The translations under genes and the position numbers were made by a program. From Emcibacteraceae bacterium (GTDB lineage Bacteria; Pseudomonadota; Alphaproteobacteria; Sphingomonadales; Emcibacteraceae): a stretch of 61,164 bases of DNA. This document shows, piece by piece, positions 52,270 through 61,076 of this stretch. The DNA is taken from assembly GCA_028281625.1 (NCBI GenBank), contig JANQJN010000098.1:1-61164 (forward strand). Reading direction: 5' to 3'. How positions within the stretch are numbered: position 1 is the first letter of the stretch; each line of letters starts with the position of its first letter. The notes below the pieces were generated by a model. It saw nothing but the letters and a program-made list of their open reading frames with translations, was not told the origin of the DNA and ran no database searches.

Positions 52270-52693
52270 ATTCTGTATCTATTTTAAACTGCTTTATTGA
52301 GGTATTTGTCTAGTTTAGCTTATCCCTGCAACGCTGTCTAACTCGGGTTTATGATCACACTTATTAGAATGTTGGTTTTATGATTTTTTATAATACCATC
52401 CAGTTAATATATATTGATGAGTAACAAGGGCGTGAACAGATGTTGATGCGCCTTAAATGGCTGGTGGATGATAAAGAGCCGTCTTTAATCATCGATGAAA
52501 GGATCATTTAGAGCTAAAAAGAGCATAGCCACTATGCATGTACCTCACTGCCTCTTTTCGATGATGGCAACCACATCCTCCATTATATGGATTTTGTTAG
52601 GTAATCTATCAGGTGATTATCAGAAGTCACCCGCGATTTACTCTTCTCCCAATAGATGCGACAAGTGTATATTTGAACAGGTATTTTGAAAAT
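52270..52693. other. 424-base intergenic region
   Basis: This gap lies between the methyltransferase start and the stop of the DUF418 gene, both on the minus strand. I see no convincing gene. A 23-codon ORF (52440-52511) preceded by AAGGG is the only short candidate. The region holds one nested hairpin, described separately, and probably the methyltransferase promoter. Confidence 0.6.
52488..52565. ncRNA. Candidate structured element, nested hairpin
   Basis: Outer arms 52488-52502 and 52551-52565 pair over 15 positions with one G-U pair and two mismatches; the first eight pairs (ATCATCGA with TCGATGAT) are perfect. Inside lies a perfect 6-base hairpin GCATAG-CCA-CTATGC (52523-52537). It could be a small RNA or the remnant of a small repeat element. 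Neither strand shows a T-run, so a terminator is less likely. Confidence 0.3.
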
Positions 52694-53986
52694 TTACCTG
52701 CGATTTGGGATCAGTTTAATGTAAGTGAGTATACGCCAGAGCCATTCCAGCGGGCCCATTTTATAACGTTTGAGCCAAGCAACACTTAATGTGAGCTGGG
52801 CTGTCCAAACTAATATCATGATTCCGTAAAGCTGGGCACGGTCGAACTGACCGTAAAGGCTAAGGCCTAGACTTGTGAAAAGAAACGACATGACCAGCGT
52901 TTGGACAATATAGTTGCTAAGTGCCATCCTGCCAGCTGCGGTGAGGGCACGCATGATCAAGGTCGACGAAAACAGGTTCCATAGCAAAAAGAAAAGCCCA
53001 ACATGGCCGATAGACATTGCAACACGGCCCACGGGTGACAGGCACATGATCATCGATGAGCCGGGCATAAAATCGTTGGCCCAACTATCAGTGATGATGA
53101 TCGCGCGCAGTGAAATCCCAGCGGCATAGCCAAATAGCGCAAGTTTAAGGTAAAACTGCCTACTTCGTTCCCCTGTCAGGATTCGCCATTTATAAAATGC
53201 CATGCCAACGAGCATCATCAACAGAGCGTCAAACGCATAAAAGATAAGCTGGCCAAGTGCATCCTCGTCATCATTCCTGTCGTTTGATTTATAAAGGGTA
53301 GCGATATCAGTTGTGCGATCGTCCACAGCTTGTTTGTAAGCTTCTTCGCTGGGTGAATAATACTCTAAGATCTGATGCCAATGATCGAGTATTTCCTGAT
53401 CCTGCTCACTCAGTACTTCGCCATTTTCAAATTTTGTTTCAATGGCTTGCGCCTGTTCCGCTACTTCCATTTCGATATAGAGTTCTTCCCCCCAGGAAAG
53501 GACCATGAAAATAAGCACAATGGCGGAGGTGACGCATAAAATAGCGGGGCGCAGATTACGCATTGGATAAAGTATTAGCCCCACCAGGCCATATACAAAT
53601 AGGATATCCAGAGGATTCAGTAATAAAGATGAATGGATCAGCCCGAATATTATCAGCAGAATGTTTCGCCTATAGTAAAGGGTCCGTACATTTTTAATTT
53701 TAGCTGGATCATCGGAGCGGGTGCAGTATAGGATTACGCTTGCGCCAAACATCAAGGAAAATAGCCCGCGCATGGCTCCTTCGGCGAAAATTGTTGTAAA
53801 CACCCATATGCCGTGGTTCAGCGTGCTATCATCAGCATGGGCGTATGGGTTTGAAACGGCGGCATCTGAAATACCCAACACAATGATGTTGATGATAAAT
53901 ATACCCAGAACGGCCGCGCCACGTAGTGCGTCCAATGACTCTATACGCTTGTTTTTGGACCCAATTATTGTTTCGGTGTTGCTCAA
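52694..53986 (-). CDS. DUF418-family membrane protein
   Basis: This 430-residue protein has about nine or ten hydrophobic segments and belongs to the YeiB/DUF418 family. It begins with the family motif RIESLDALRGAAVLGIFIIN. The C-terminal DUF418 part contains GRMALSNYIVQTLVMSFLF and ends with WLKRYKMGPLEWLWRILTY, both characteristic. A long acidic cytoplasmic or periplasmic loop (EMEVAEQAQAIETKFENG onward) interrupts the middle. The function is unknown, possibly acyl transfer or transport. Confidence 0.88.
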   Translation of the reverse strand: MSNTETIIGSKNKRIESLDALRGAAVLGIFIINIIVLGISDAAVSNPYAHADDSTLNHGIWVFTTIFAEGAMRGLFSLMFGASVILYCTRSDDPAKIKNVRTLYYRRNILLIIFGLIHSSLLLNPLDILFVYGLVGLILYPMRNLRPAILCVTSAIVLIFMVLSWGEELYIEMEVAEQAQAIETKFENGEVLSEQDQEILDHWHQILEYYSPSEEAYKQAVDDRTTDIATLYKSNDRNDDEDALGQLIFYAFDALLMMLVGMAFYKWRILTGERSRQFYLKLALFGYAAGISLRAIIITDSWANDFMPGSSMIMCLSPVGRVAMSIGHVGLFFLLWNLFSSTLIMRALTAAGRMALSNYIVQTLVMSFLFTSLGLSLYGQFDRAQLYGIMILVWTAQLTLSVAWLKRYKMGPLEWLWRILTYIKLIPNRR

Positions 53987-54242
53987 TCACATAATCCTTC
54001 ATTCAGAGGTGAGCTTAGCGAGATTAAAGGATAGGGTCCAGTGATTAGATAATCAGAATTGTCTTGGCCAGAGCATGGAGGTAAGCGTTGGTTTCCGGCA
54101 AGATAAAACTTATCAAGTGTTTTCTTCCTTCGAAATTGGACGACTGTACAATTTTTAGCTGATTTAGTCTAGGGACTGGCACGTATCAGGTTAAGTGGTT
54201 ATAATAGAAGTATCAAAAATGAAATATCGGGGACTTAATTGT

Positions 54243-55241
54243 ATGAACAGCTTGAAATCCAATCGGCTTTATATGATCACCGTGGTGTGGGCACTAATGT
54301 ATCCGGCCATGCTTCATATGTTCGCAGATTACATTGGAAAGTATAATTCCAGCTCAGCATTTAGTGCTGCTTTGGGGGCCGCGTTCATCATGGCTATGTT
54401 GACGGCACTGCCGATCGTGTCATTTTGGGCTGTCAGACGTATGAATAGCGATGGGGACCCAAAGGCCCACTCAAAAAGAGCACTATTATATCTGCTTGTG
54501 GCTACGCCACCAGCCTATATTCTGGTTGGTACCATATCGAGCTGGTTTGGTTATGGTACACTTCAGCCGATATTGTGGTTACTACTCATTATTCTTTGGT
54601 TTTCCTTCATTCAATTAGGTAAAGCAACGGAATCAAGCCGCAAAAAAGCAATTCTTGACCATAATTTTGTAAGAAAAATTCACCGAATTAGTGCCTTTTT
54701 ACTGGTATTTGGCTTTATCGGTTTACATATTCTCAATCATATGGCTGCGATTATTTCGGTTGAAAGGCACGAGGAACTAAGATTACTTTTTAGGGGCTGG
54801 TATGCGTCAGCTTTGGTGGAACCTGTTTTTTTTGGTCTTCTAATTGTTATGGTATTCACAGGCGTAACCATGGCACAACGATATATGCGCGCTGACAGTG
54901 ATCTATACAAGACGTTGCAGATTGGCAGCGGCTTATATATGGTTTTCTTCTTTGCTGCACATGTTAACGCGGTGCTTAGTGCACGAGGGCGCGGTGTGGA
55001 AACAGACTGGATCTTTGCTACAGGCGAGCAGGGACTTATTAATGGATATTACTTTCTTATCCCTTACTATATCTGGTCGGTTGGAATGATCTGGATGCAT
55101 GTGTGCTGCGGAATCAGAATGATAATGCTGGGCAACAAAGCCAGCATGGTCAAGGCAAATCAATCGTTCAAAACGCTGCTTATCATTGGGACTTTGGTGA
55201 CTGTTACAGTTGCGGCTGCCGTACTTGGAATTCAGCTTTAA
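54243..55241 (+). CDS. Multi-pass membrane protein, possible b-type haem protein
   Basis: This 332-residue protein has about eight hydrophobic segments. Histidines within membrane segments (RKIHRISAFLLVFGFIGLHI, FFFAAHVNAVL and MIWMHVCCGI) resemble the paired haem ligands of cytochrome b-like and succinate dehydrogenase anchor proteins. The adjacent gene encodes cytochrome b561, which supports a redox role. I cannot name a family. The start is uncertain: ATG 54243 has GGGGAC upstream, while ATG 54219 is an alternative. Confidence 0.65.
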   Translation: MNSLKSNRLYMITVVWALMYPAMLHMFADYIGKYNSSSAFSAALGAAFIMAMLTALPIVSFWAVRRMNSDGDPKAHSKRALLYLLVATPPAYILVGTISSWFGYGTLQPILWLLLIILWFSFIQLGKATESSRKKAILDHNFVRKIHRISAFLLVFGFIGLHILNHMAAIISVERHEELRLLFRGWYASALVEPVFFGLLIVMVFTGVTMAQRYMRADSDLYKTLQIGSGLYMVFFFAAHVNAVLSARGRGVETDWIFATGEQGLINGYYFLIPYYIWSVGMIWMHVCCGIRMIMLGNKASMVKANQSFKTLLIIGTLVTVTVAAAVLGIQL

Positions 55242-55330
55242 ATTCATCTTATCGCAAATTAATGTCGTTTCATCGCACATAAGTTGTTGCCAAATGATTG
55301 TTTCATCATGTTTATGCCTGAAGGATAATC

Positions 55331-55891
55331 ATGAAAACGAGCAACTCATCCCGATATCACTTCTGTTCGCGCTTGCTCCATTGGCTAATGGCATTTGGCA
55401 TACTGTTTATGTGGCTGAGCGGTCAGGTAATGATGGTAGGGCTGGAAGATGGAAGTGATGAAGAGGAAGCATTAAAAGCTCTTCATGCGTCAGTTGGGAT
55501 CATGCTGTTTTTGTTGCTTTTAGTTCGAATAGTAGTTCGATTTGTTATTCCGCCACCACCACTGCCTGACACAATTCCGGCATTTGACAGATATAATGCC
55601 AAGATGGGGCATTTTATCATCTACGTATTTATGGTGCTAATCATGACATCAGGCCAGGTACTGGCGTTATCCCAGGAGGCGGGCCTAAACTGGTTTGGCT
55701 TACAGATACTATCACAGACTGAGATAGCCGGCGTTGAAATAGATTTTGTGGAGAACTTTCATTTTATACTGGCGACTTTGTTTTTTTTCGCCATTCTGAT
55801 CCATATAGCGGCTGTGCTTAAGCACCGTTGGTTTGAAGGCGAAGATATATTTTACCGGATGTGGTTCGGCAGCAAGTCTACTGACAAATAA
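55331..55891 (+). CDS. Cytochrome b561
   Basis: This 186-residue inner-membrane di-haem protein of the bacterial cytochrome b561 family (YodB/CybB type) has four membrane segments. The haem ligand histidines are visible in RLLHWLMAFGILFMWLSG, in ALHASVGIMLFLLLLVRIVV, in MGHFIIYVFMVLIM and in ILIHIAAVLKHRWF. Such proteins transfer electrons from quinol, for example to superoxide. It is 89 bases downstream of the putative haem protein gene. Its end overlaps the convergent regulator gene by 14 bases. Confidence 0.9.
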   Translation: MKTSNSSRYHFCSRLLHWLMAFGILFMWLSGQVMMVGLEDGSDEEEALKALHASVGIMLFLLLLVRIVVRFVIPPPPLPDTIPAFDRYNAKMGHFIIYVFMVLIMTSGQVLALSQEAGLNWFGLQILSQTEIAGVEIDFVENFHFILATLFFFAILIHIAAVLKHRWFEGEDIFYRMWFGSKSTDK

Positions 55892-57839
55892 AATCTTGAT
55901 CGCCGACAGGCTTACAAAAGTCGGGGAATTGGCGGCTCTTCCAAAAATCCAATATTCCAAGATTGATTAGATATTCCCTGAAAGCAGTATGTTGAAATAG
56001 TGGTCTTCCCACCGGACTATATGAACGCCTCAGGTTAAGACCGTCATTTTCAGTACCAAGTTTAAAATGACGAGCAAGCCGGGTACCATCTCCAAGCATG
56101 TAGGCAGCAATGAAGGATAGTCTTTCACGGTTTTCTATGTCCTGATCAAGTTGCTCAAGCAAGCCAGCTCGCTGCGACGGATTTAAATGTGCGTCAACAT
56201 ACCGGATAAGTTTCTCATCCCGAGCCGGATCAGTGTCTTTTTCCAGAAAATCAATGTATCGTTTGGCATCCTCAATTGCGGCGGCGCGGTTTCCACGTGC
56301 GTCGCTGTATGTTGGATCCAGCGCGAGTAACATGGTATCTACACGTCCGAGTTCAAAGCTACGTACATTTACGGCTTGATTTTGAAATTCCGCTGCTTTT
56401 TCAACATCGCCCGCCGCGTGAGTGGCGGCACCAGCGACATTGTAATTCACCGCTACCAGTGGTGCGAGTTCAATGGCACGCTCCGCTGCTGGTACAGCCA
56501 AATCAGAAAGCCCTAGTGTTGTATAAAGCAAACCTAACCACAACCAGGCAGTTTCGTTGTTGTCCCGAAGTTCTGTAGCTCTCAGAAGACTTTCTTCCGC
56601 ATCGTCAAATTCCAGTCGTACAAGATGAATGAAACCTTTTGAAGCCCATGCTTCGGAGAGTTCGGGATTGAGTGAAAGCGCTCGGTCAATGAAAATGGAT
56701 GACCTGTTTGCCATCACATCAAACGAATATTTGATGCCGTCAAATGTGGGAATTACAGTGCTAACACCAGCGAGGTCAGCCCACGCTTCAGCGAAATTTG
56801 GGTCGAGTGCTGTTGCCTGTTCCAAAAGTGAGATGCTTTCTTCAAGATAACCAACCCGGTCTGCCGATCCAAAAGTCCCGCGATTTAAGAACAGCTGATG
56901 CCCCCGAAGATAGAGATCATAAGCGGTCATATTATTGGTGGGTGCGGCTCTGTTCCTTGCTCCAGCGCCAAGTTCAAGTTTAAGGGCATCGGTGATCGCC
57001 AGGCTGATGTCATCTTGGACCTCAAACACACTGGTGAGTTGTCGGTCATAGGTGTCAGACCAGAGTTGCGCGTCAGAATTTACATCAATGAGCTGTGCAG
57101 TCACACGGATGCGTTCGCCAGTGGTCCTGACGGACCCTTCAACGATATAATCCACACCAAGACGGATGGATATTTCTGGTACTGATAAATTTTGTCCTTT
57201 AAGGGAAAATGCAGTAGTCCGGGATGTCATATCGAGGGCAGGGGTTGAGGCAAGAAGGTTTAATATCGCTTCCGCCATACCGTCTGCAAAATATTCCTGA
57301 TCACCCATTTGACTCATATCCACAAATGGGAGCACAGCGACCTTATAAGGATTTTCGGGTGTAGCAAATACAGGATCACTCACATTTAGTGCGCTGTCGT
57401 CCTTACCAGAAAAATTTAGATAAATTATAAGTGCAACGAGCGACCAAGCCAAAAACAGCAAAAAGGACATGGGAAGACGTTTCTTTTTACCTTCAACCCG
57501 TTCTTCCAGTTTTTCGTGTGATTTGTCAGATGAAAGTATAGTTTTACCGACAAATTCGATCCCACGTCCACGATGGGTTCTTATGTAATTTTGTTCTTCA
57601 CCACTATCGCCAATGGCTTTTCGGGCTTGTTTAATAGATGTGGAAATGGTGGCTTCGGAAATAATGCGCCCCTGCCAGATTTCCTCAACCAGTTCATCGC
57701 GGGTGATGATGCGGCCAGGATTTTTGACAAGAAATACTAGCAAATCAAAAATGAGCGGTTCAATATGAACCGCGCTACCTTCACAGCGCAACTCATATCG
57801 GTCGATATCGATTTCGAATTCGCCGAAATGGTAGATCAT
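55878..57839 (-). CDS. Membrane-bound winged-helix regulator with TolB-like and TPR domains
   Basis: This 653-residue one-component regulator has a cytoplasmic OmpR/PhoB-type winged helix (residues about 1-100; GRIITRDELVEEIWQGRIIS and IRTHRGRGIEFVG), a single membrane segment near residues 124-142, and a large periplasmic region. The latter contains a TolB N-like domain (VAVLPFVDMSQMGDQEYFAD, DYIVEGSVRTTGERIRVTAQ) and TPR repeats to the end. The layout is like CadC: a periplasmic sensor controlling DNA binding from the membrane. Its target genes and signal are unknown. Confidence 0.9.
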   Translation of the reverse strand: MIYHFGEFEIDIDRYELRCEGSAVHIEPLIFDLLVFLVKNPGRIITRDELVEEIWQGRIISEATISTSIKQARKAIGDSGEEQNYIRTHRGRGIEFVGKTILSSDKSHEKLEERVEGKKKRLPMSFLLFLAWSLVALIIYLNFSGKDDSALNVSDPVFATPENPYKVAVLPFVDMSQMGDQEYFADGMAEAILNLLASTPALDMTSRTTAFSLKGQNLSVPEISIRLGVDYIVEGSVRTTGERIRVTAQLIDVNSDAQLWSDTYDRQLTSVFEVQDDISLAITDALKLELGAGARNRAAPTNNMTAYDLYLRGHQLFLNRGTFGSADRVGYLEESISLLEQATALDPNFAEAWADLAGVSTVIPTFDGIKYSFDVMANRSSIFIDRALSLNPELSEAWASKGFIHLVRLEFDDAEESLLRATELRDNNETAWLWLGLLYTTLGLSDLAVPAAERAIELAPLVAVNYNVAGAATHAAGDVEKAAEFQNQAVNVRSFELGRVDTMLLALDPTYSDARGNRAAAIEDAKRYIDFLEKDTDPARDEKLIRYVDAHLNPSQRAGLLEQLDQDIENRERLSFIAAYMLGDGTRLARHFKLGTENDGLNLRRSYSPVGRPLFQHTAFREYLINLGILDFWKSRQFPDFCKPVGDQDFICQ

Positions 57840-58144
57840 TATTTTCCCCTAATGCCCCGGTAAGCCTAACGGAATTCCCTTAATCCGTCCAGCTACACGC
57901 TTATCATTTGCCAAAAACTACAAAGGTTGGCAAGCTGAAAGTGAGGAAAACCAACAAAAAGGGAGGTAATATAAAGAAAATTTCAATATTAATCTTGTTA
58001 ACCATTTTCTTTATGCAGATTTGGTAGTTTTCGACTACGCCCCACATGTAAAACCGTCTGTGCTAAAAAAATACATTTTTGGAAATCAGAAATAGCGAGC
58101 GCGCTTATACTGCTATATGGACCAGCTAAAGTACTCTTGAAAAA
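57840..58144. other. 305-base intergenic region with a hairpin and a strong Shine-Dalgarno
   Basis: The region lies upstream of the winged-helix regulator gene and downstream of the reductase-like gene. A hairpin (TTGCCAA at 57908-57914 paired with TTGGCAA at 57927-57933) is present. On the plus strand AAAAAGGGAGGT (57957-57967) is followed by a signal-peptide-like 18-codon frame beginning with ATA at 57971 and ending at 58027; it could be a decayed gene start. No convincing gene is seen. Confidence 0.5.
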
Positions 58145-58744
58145 CTAACATAGTTTGGCCGCAAGTTTCGCAATTTTTTTGTGAGTGCTGTGAGGTAGTT
58201 TATTGTCGGGTTCTTTGGCGACCAGTCCGCTATAAAGAACTCCTACCGGGTCTGCGCCCAATATTCTTGCGGTATATTTAAGTTGCCTTGTTGTGCCAAA
58301 GAACCATCTCCCAAGAAATCCTGGGGCTGATGAACTGGTAATCAGAATAGCTTTTTTTCGAGGTTCATCGTCTTTCCGGTATATTGGCGCATGATTGCCC
58401 CAAGGCCAGTAGGCATAAACAGCGAGGCGTTCCATAAATTTTTTAAATACCGCAGTGACAGATCCAAGATTGGTTGGGGCTGCGAGTATGTATCCGTCAG
58501 CGACCTCAATTTTGGTTATGATACTTTCCATGTCATCCTGCTGCACACAACGCCCCGGTGCTGAACCGGGTTTTTGCATACATTCGCGGCAGTTCAGGCA
58601 AAAATCGAATTCGCACTCTCTTAAGTTTATAACGCTAGTTGTCAGCTCTAGTTCAGCCAGCTTTGCTCTCATCAAATCAACCGCCTGATCCGTAACGCCG
58701 CCGTTACGGTAAGAGCCGTTTATGATTAGAATATTGCCAGTCAT
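58145..58744 (-). CDS. NADPH-dependent FMN reductase-like flavoprotein
   Basis: This 199-residue cytoplasmic flavodoxin-fold protein begins ILIINGSYRNGGVTDQAVDLM (phosphate-binding loop for FMN). The segment FCLNCRECMQKPG has a cysteine pair typical of the iron-sulfur flavoprotein/FMN reductase branch, and the AAPTNLGSVTAVFKKFMERL block surrounds the flavin. It may be a quinone or azo-type reductase. The ATG at 58744 has CAGGAGAA upstream; the start at 58891 would overlap the divergent gene and lacks a ribosome binding site. Confidence 0.85.
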   Translation of the reverse strand: MTGNILIINGSYRNGGVTDQAVDLMRAKLAELELTTSVINLRECEFDFCLNCRECMQKPGSAPGRCVQQDDMESIITKIEVADGYILAAPTNLGSVTAVFKKFMERLAVYAYWPWGNHAPIYRKDDEPRKKAILITSSSAPGFLGRWFFGTTRQLKYTARILGADPVGVLYSGLVAKEPDNKLPHSTHKKIAKLAAKLC

Positions 58745-58889
58745 AGCGTTCTCCTGTTTTTTGGACATGTAAACATTATAAGCAACAAGAATAAGCCTGC
58801 CTTGACGATGATCAAAAAAACCAACTTCCCTTTGGTAACGTATATAAAATATGTGGCAACTAAATTCAGTAATAAAAGTAAACAACTCC

Positions 58890-59360
58890 ATGCAGCAGGG
58901 CTATGAATATCACCTTGCTGCGCCAATGGGCGCAGAATTCACCCATAACTTTGAGCCATTTTATTCTCCAAAAGAAATGCTCGAAATGGGTGTGTTCGAT
59001 GGCCGATATCTGAACAGTGCAACGGACGAATATCCGAAAGAGTGGTTTGAAAATGCTAAACTATCCGACAAGCGTGATCCTTCACTAAACTATTTCGGCA
59101 TCTCGTGTAGCCAGCCCCTGTCTGAATGGCGGCGTAAAGGTTGGGTTTTTGACCTTGATCCGCGTGGGTGGTTTGAATGGTATTGCCGTTATTATGTTGG
59201 CAGGCGACATGAGGAGATGGACGCTATACAAATCAAACGCTGGCGTGCTTTTCGAAGGCATGCCGGGCAAGTTCGCGCCAACTGCGAACCTGGCGATATT
59301 TGGTGTCGGCCACGTCAGCGGCAAGCCCTTCTTCATTGGTCATACAATCCGTTTATTTAG
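58890..59360 (+). CDS. Conserved hypothetical protein rich in aromatic residues
   Basis: This 156-residue protein has no known motif but looks well conserved: MGAEFTHNFEPFYSPKEML, then FGISCSQPLSEWRRKGWVFD, then DPRGWFEWYCRYYVGRRH, and a basic C-terminal segment IKRWRAFRRHAGQVRANCEP followed by CRPRQRQALLHWSYN. Similar proteins of unknown function are widespread in bacteria and some eukaryotes. It has no signal peptide. The start is uncertain: ATG 58890 or 58923. Confidence 0.7.
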   Translation: MQQGYEYHLAAPMGAEFTHNFEPFYSPKEMLEMGVFDGRYLNSATDEYPKEWFENAKLSDKRDPSLNYFGISCSQPLSEWRRKGWVFDLDPRGWFEWYCRYYVGRRHEEMDAIQIKRWRAFRRHAGQVRANCEPGDIWCRPRQRQALLHWSYNPFI

Positions 59361-59427
59361 CTGCCATCTTATTGGCAAAATTTCTCGTTACATAACACTT
59401 GAGGGGCAGTTAAAGAGGAAGAAAATT

Positions 59428-60099
59428 ATGAACAAGATGCTTGCTTTGTTACTGCTTATGCCCATGCTTGCTATGGCGCAGGAAGATGAAAGGCTTGAGA
59501 AGTCACCCATCATTGGAGATTTTAAAGTTGTAACCATTCGAAATGCTAGTGACGTGTCTGTAATTCGCATGCCTGAAGAAATTGGCGGCGAGGAAATTGG
59601 TAACGTCATCACGTTCACTGAAGAAGGTATTGAAATTGAAGGTATGTCCTGTGATGCCTGGGCCGTGTTTCAGTCGCTTGTGCCCGTGGTAAATACAAAC
59701 GATCCAATCCTGTCGGATATACATGTAAGCCCGGCAGACAGCCCACTAAGTAAAGGTGATCAAAGGATTGGTAAGACATTCCATTATGTCTGCGAAGATG
59801 AAAGCTTCATGCATGTATACCAGGTGGATGACCGCGTGCTCGTGATCCCATGGGGTAACAGTGCTCAATATTTAATCGCTGAACGGGACCTTTCAAAAGT
59901 GCAAATTACTGCAATGCAAGCACAACTTCGTAATCATAAGTTCCTGGAAGGTGACCTTACGGGCTATCTGGACAACAAAACCGTAGGCGCGGTGTCCGCC
60001 TGGAGCCATTATAGGCTTGCGAGCGAGGATGGCTATGTGTTTAAGCGCGCGGCAATTACTGAAAACTTGCTCGACACATTTGGTATATTCGATAATTAA
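59428..60099 (+). CDS. Secreted protein of unknown function
   Basis: This 223-residue protein has a signal peptide (NKMLALLLLMPMLAMAQ). The mature part has a cysteine pair (GMSCDAWAVF and HYVCEDESF) and no recognisable domain. AAGAGGAAG precedes the ATG at 59428; an upstream in-frame ATG at 59149 lies inside the previous gene and would remove the signal peptide from the N-terminus. Its stop overlaps the stop of the convergent acetyltransferase by 3 bases. Confidence 0.75.
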   Translation: MNKMLALLLLMPMLAMAQEDERLEKSPIIGDFKVVTIRNASDVSVIRMPEEIGGEEIGNVITFTEEGIEIEGMSCDAWAVFQSLVPVVNTNDPILSDIHVSPADSPLSKGDQRIGKTFHYVCEDESFMHVYQVDDRVLVIPWGNSAQYLIAERDLSKVQITAMQAQLRNHKFLEGDLTGYLDNKTVGAVSAWSHYRLASEDGYVFKRAAITENLLDTFGIFDN

Positions 60100-60635
60100 G
60101 TCAGGTCCTTTAACCATACTGTAAAATCGCAGGGGCAGGCAAAATCTTTTGCTCTTCTTGGAAATTCCTGTGCAAAGGGGATGGTTTTTCCTGGGATATA
60201 TCCGATCCGTGTATACCATTTTTTCAGGAATTCTTTTGACGGATTGATCCAGTCTTGTGGCGTAAGCAGTTCAAGCATCATTTTATTATAACCTTGGTCG
60301 CGAGCAAAATCTTCGACCGTTTTTACAAGTTCGCGGCCAATACCAATGCCGCGATATTCTGGATCGGCGACCAACATTCCGAACTCGAGTGTTTCTTCGT
60401 CGATCACGTCGATTTTTACGGAACCAACAAGCCCATCACCTAAAAATGCGAAGAAAAGCTGCTCTTTTTCAAGAAAAGCACTAATTTCATCGGGTACTAC
60501 GCGGCCACTTGTTGTTTCGAGCCACATTCCAGATTCCTCGTCTGCGTAACAGTCGTTGATCAGATTTACAAGATGATCAACGACTTCTGGTTTATTGTCG
60601 GTTGCGGTTGAGCGGCGGATAGTAAGTTTTGTCAT
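60096..60635 (-). CDS. GNAT-family N-acetyltransferase
   Basis: This 179-residue cytoplasmic acetyltransferase shows the acetyl-CoA loop in LVADPEYRGIGIGRELVKTV (R/Q-x-x-G-x-G/A motif) and the catalytic-side strand MMLELLTPQDW. The N-terminus KLTIRRSTATDN is the normal beginning of the fold. The ATG at 60635 follows GAGGA. The substrate is unknown. Confidence 0.92.
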   Translation of the reverse strand: MTKLTIRRSTATDNKPEVVDHLVNLINDCYADEESGMWLETTSGRVVPDEISAFLEKEQLFFAFLGDGLVGSVKIDVIDEETLEFGMLVADPEYRGIGIGRELVKTVEDFARDQGYNKMMLELLTPQDWINPSKEFLKKWYTRIGYIPGKTIPFAQEFPRRAKDFACPCDFTVWLKDLT

Positions 60636-60704
60636 TGGGTCCTCAAATTTGCTACACATTACTCACTTGCGCTAGATTAGTCCAGATGGATAAGGAGCAG
60701 CAGA

Positions 60705-61073
60705 ATGATCGATAAAATGGTGGCAGACCTACTTGTTTTAATGCATCTTTTGTTCATTTTGTTTGTGATCGGTGGTGGATTTCTTGTTATACGTTGGGGA
60801 TGGCTCAAATTGCTGCATATACCAGCATTTTTTTGGGGAATTCTAATATCATTTTTTGGCTGGCCGTGTCCGCTTACTGCACTTGAAAATGAATATCGTA
60901 TCCGTGCGGGCGCCGCGGGCTATGAAGGCGGCTTCATTGAGCATTATGTTTTGGGGGTCATATACCCAGAACGGCTGCTTGGGGATCTGCCTGCAGCGGT
61001 GTTCATTGCGATCGGAATGGTTGTGTTAGTGGTAAACACTTTTATTTATATGAAGATATTTAAGAATTCTTGA
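60705..61073 (+). CDS. DUF2784 membrane protein
   Basis: This 122-residue protein has three or four hydrophobic segments and belongs to the DUF2784 family. Its motifs are LMHLLFILFVIGGGFLVIRW near the start, GWPCPLTALENEYRIRAG in the middle and FIEHYVLGVIYPE. The function is unknown. The ATG at 60705 follows AAGGAGCAG. Confidence 0.9.
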   Translation: MIDKMVADLLVLMHLLFILFVIGGGFLVIRWGWLKLLHIPAFFWGILISFFGWPCPLTALENEYRIRAGAAGYEGGFIEHYVLGVIYPERLLGDLPAAVFIAIGMVVLVVNTFIYMKIFKNS

Positions 61074-61076
61074 TCA

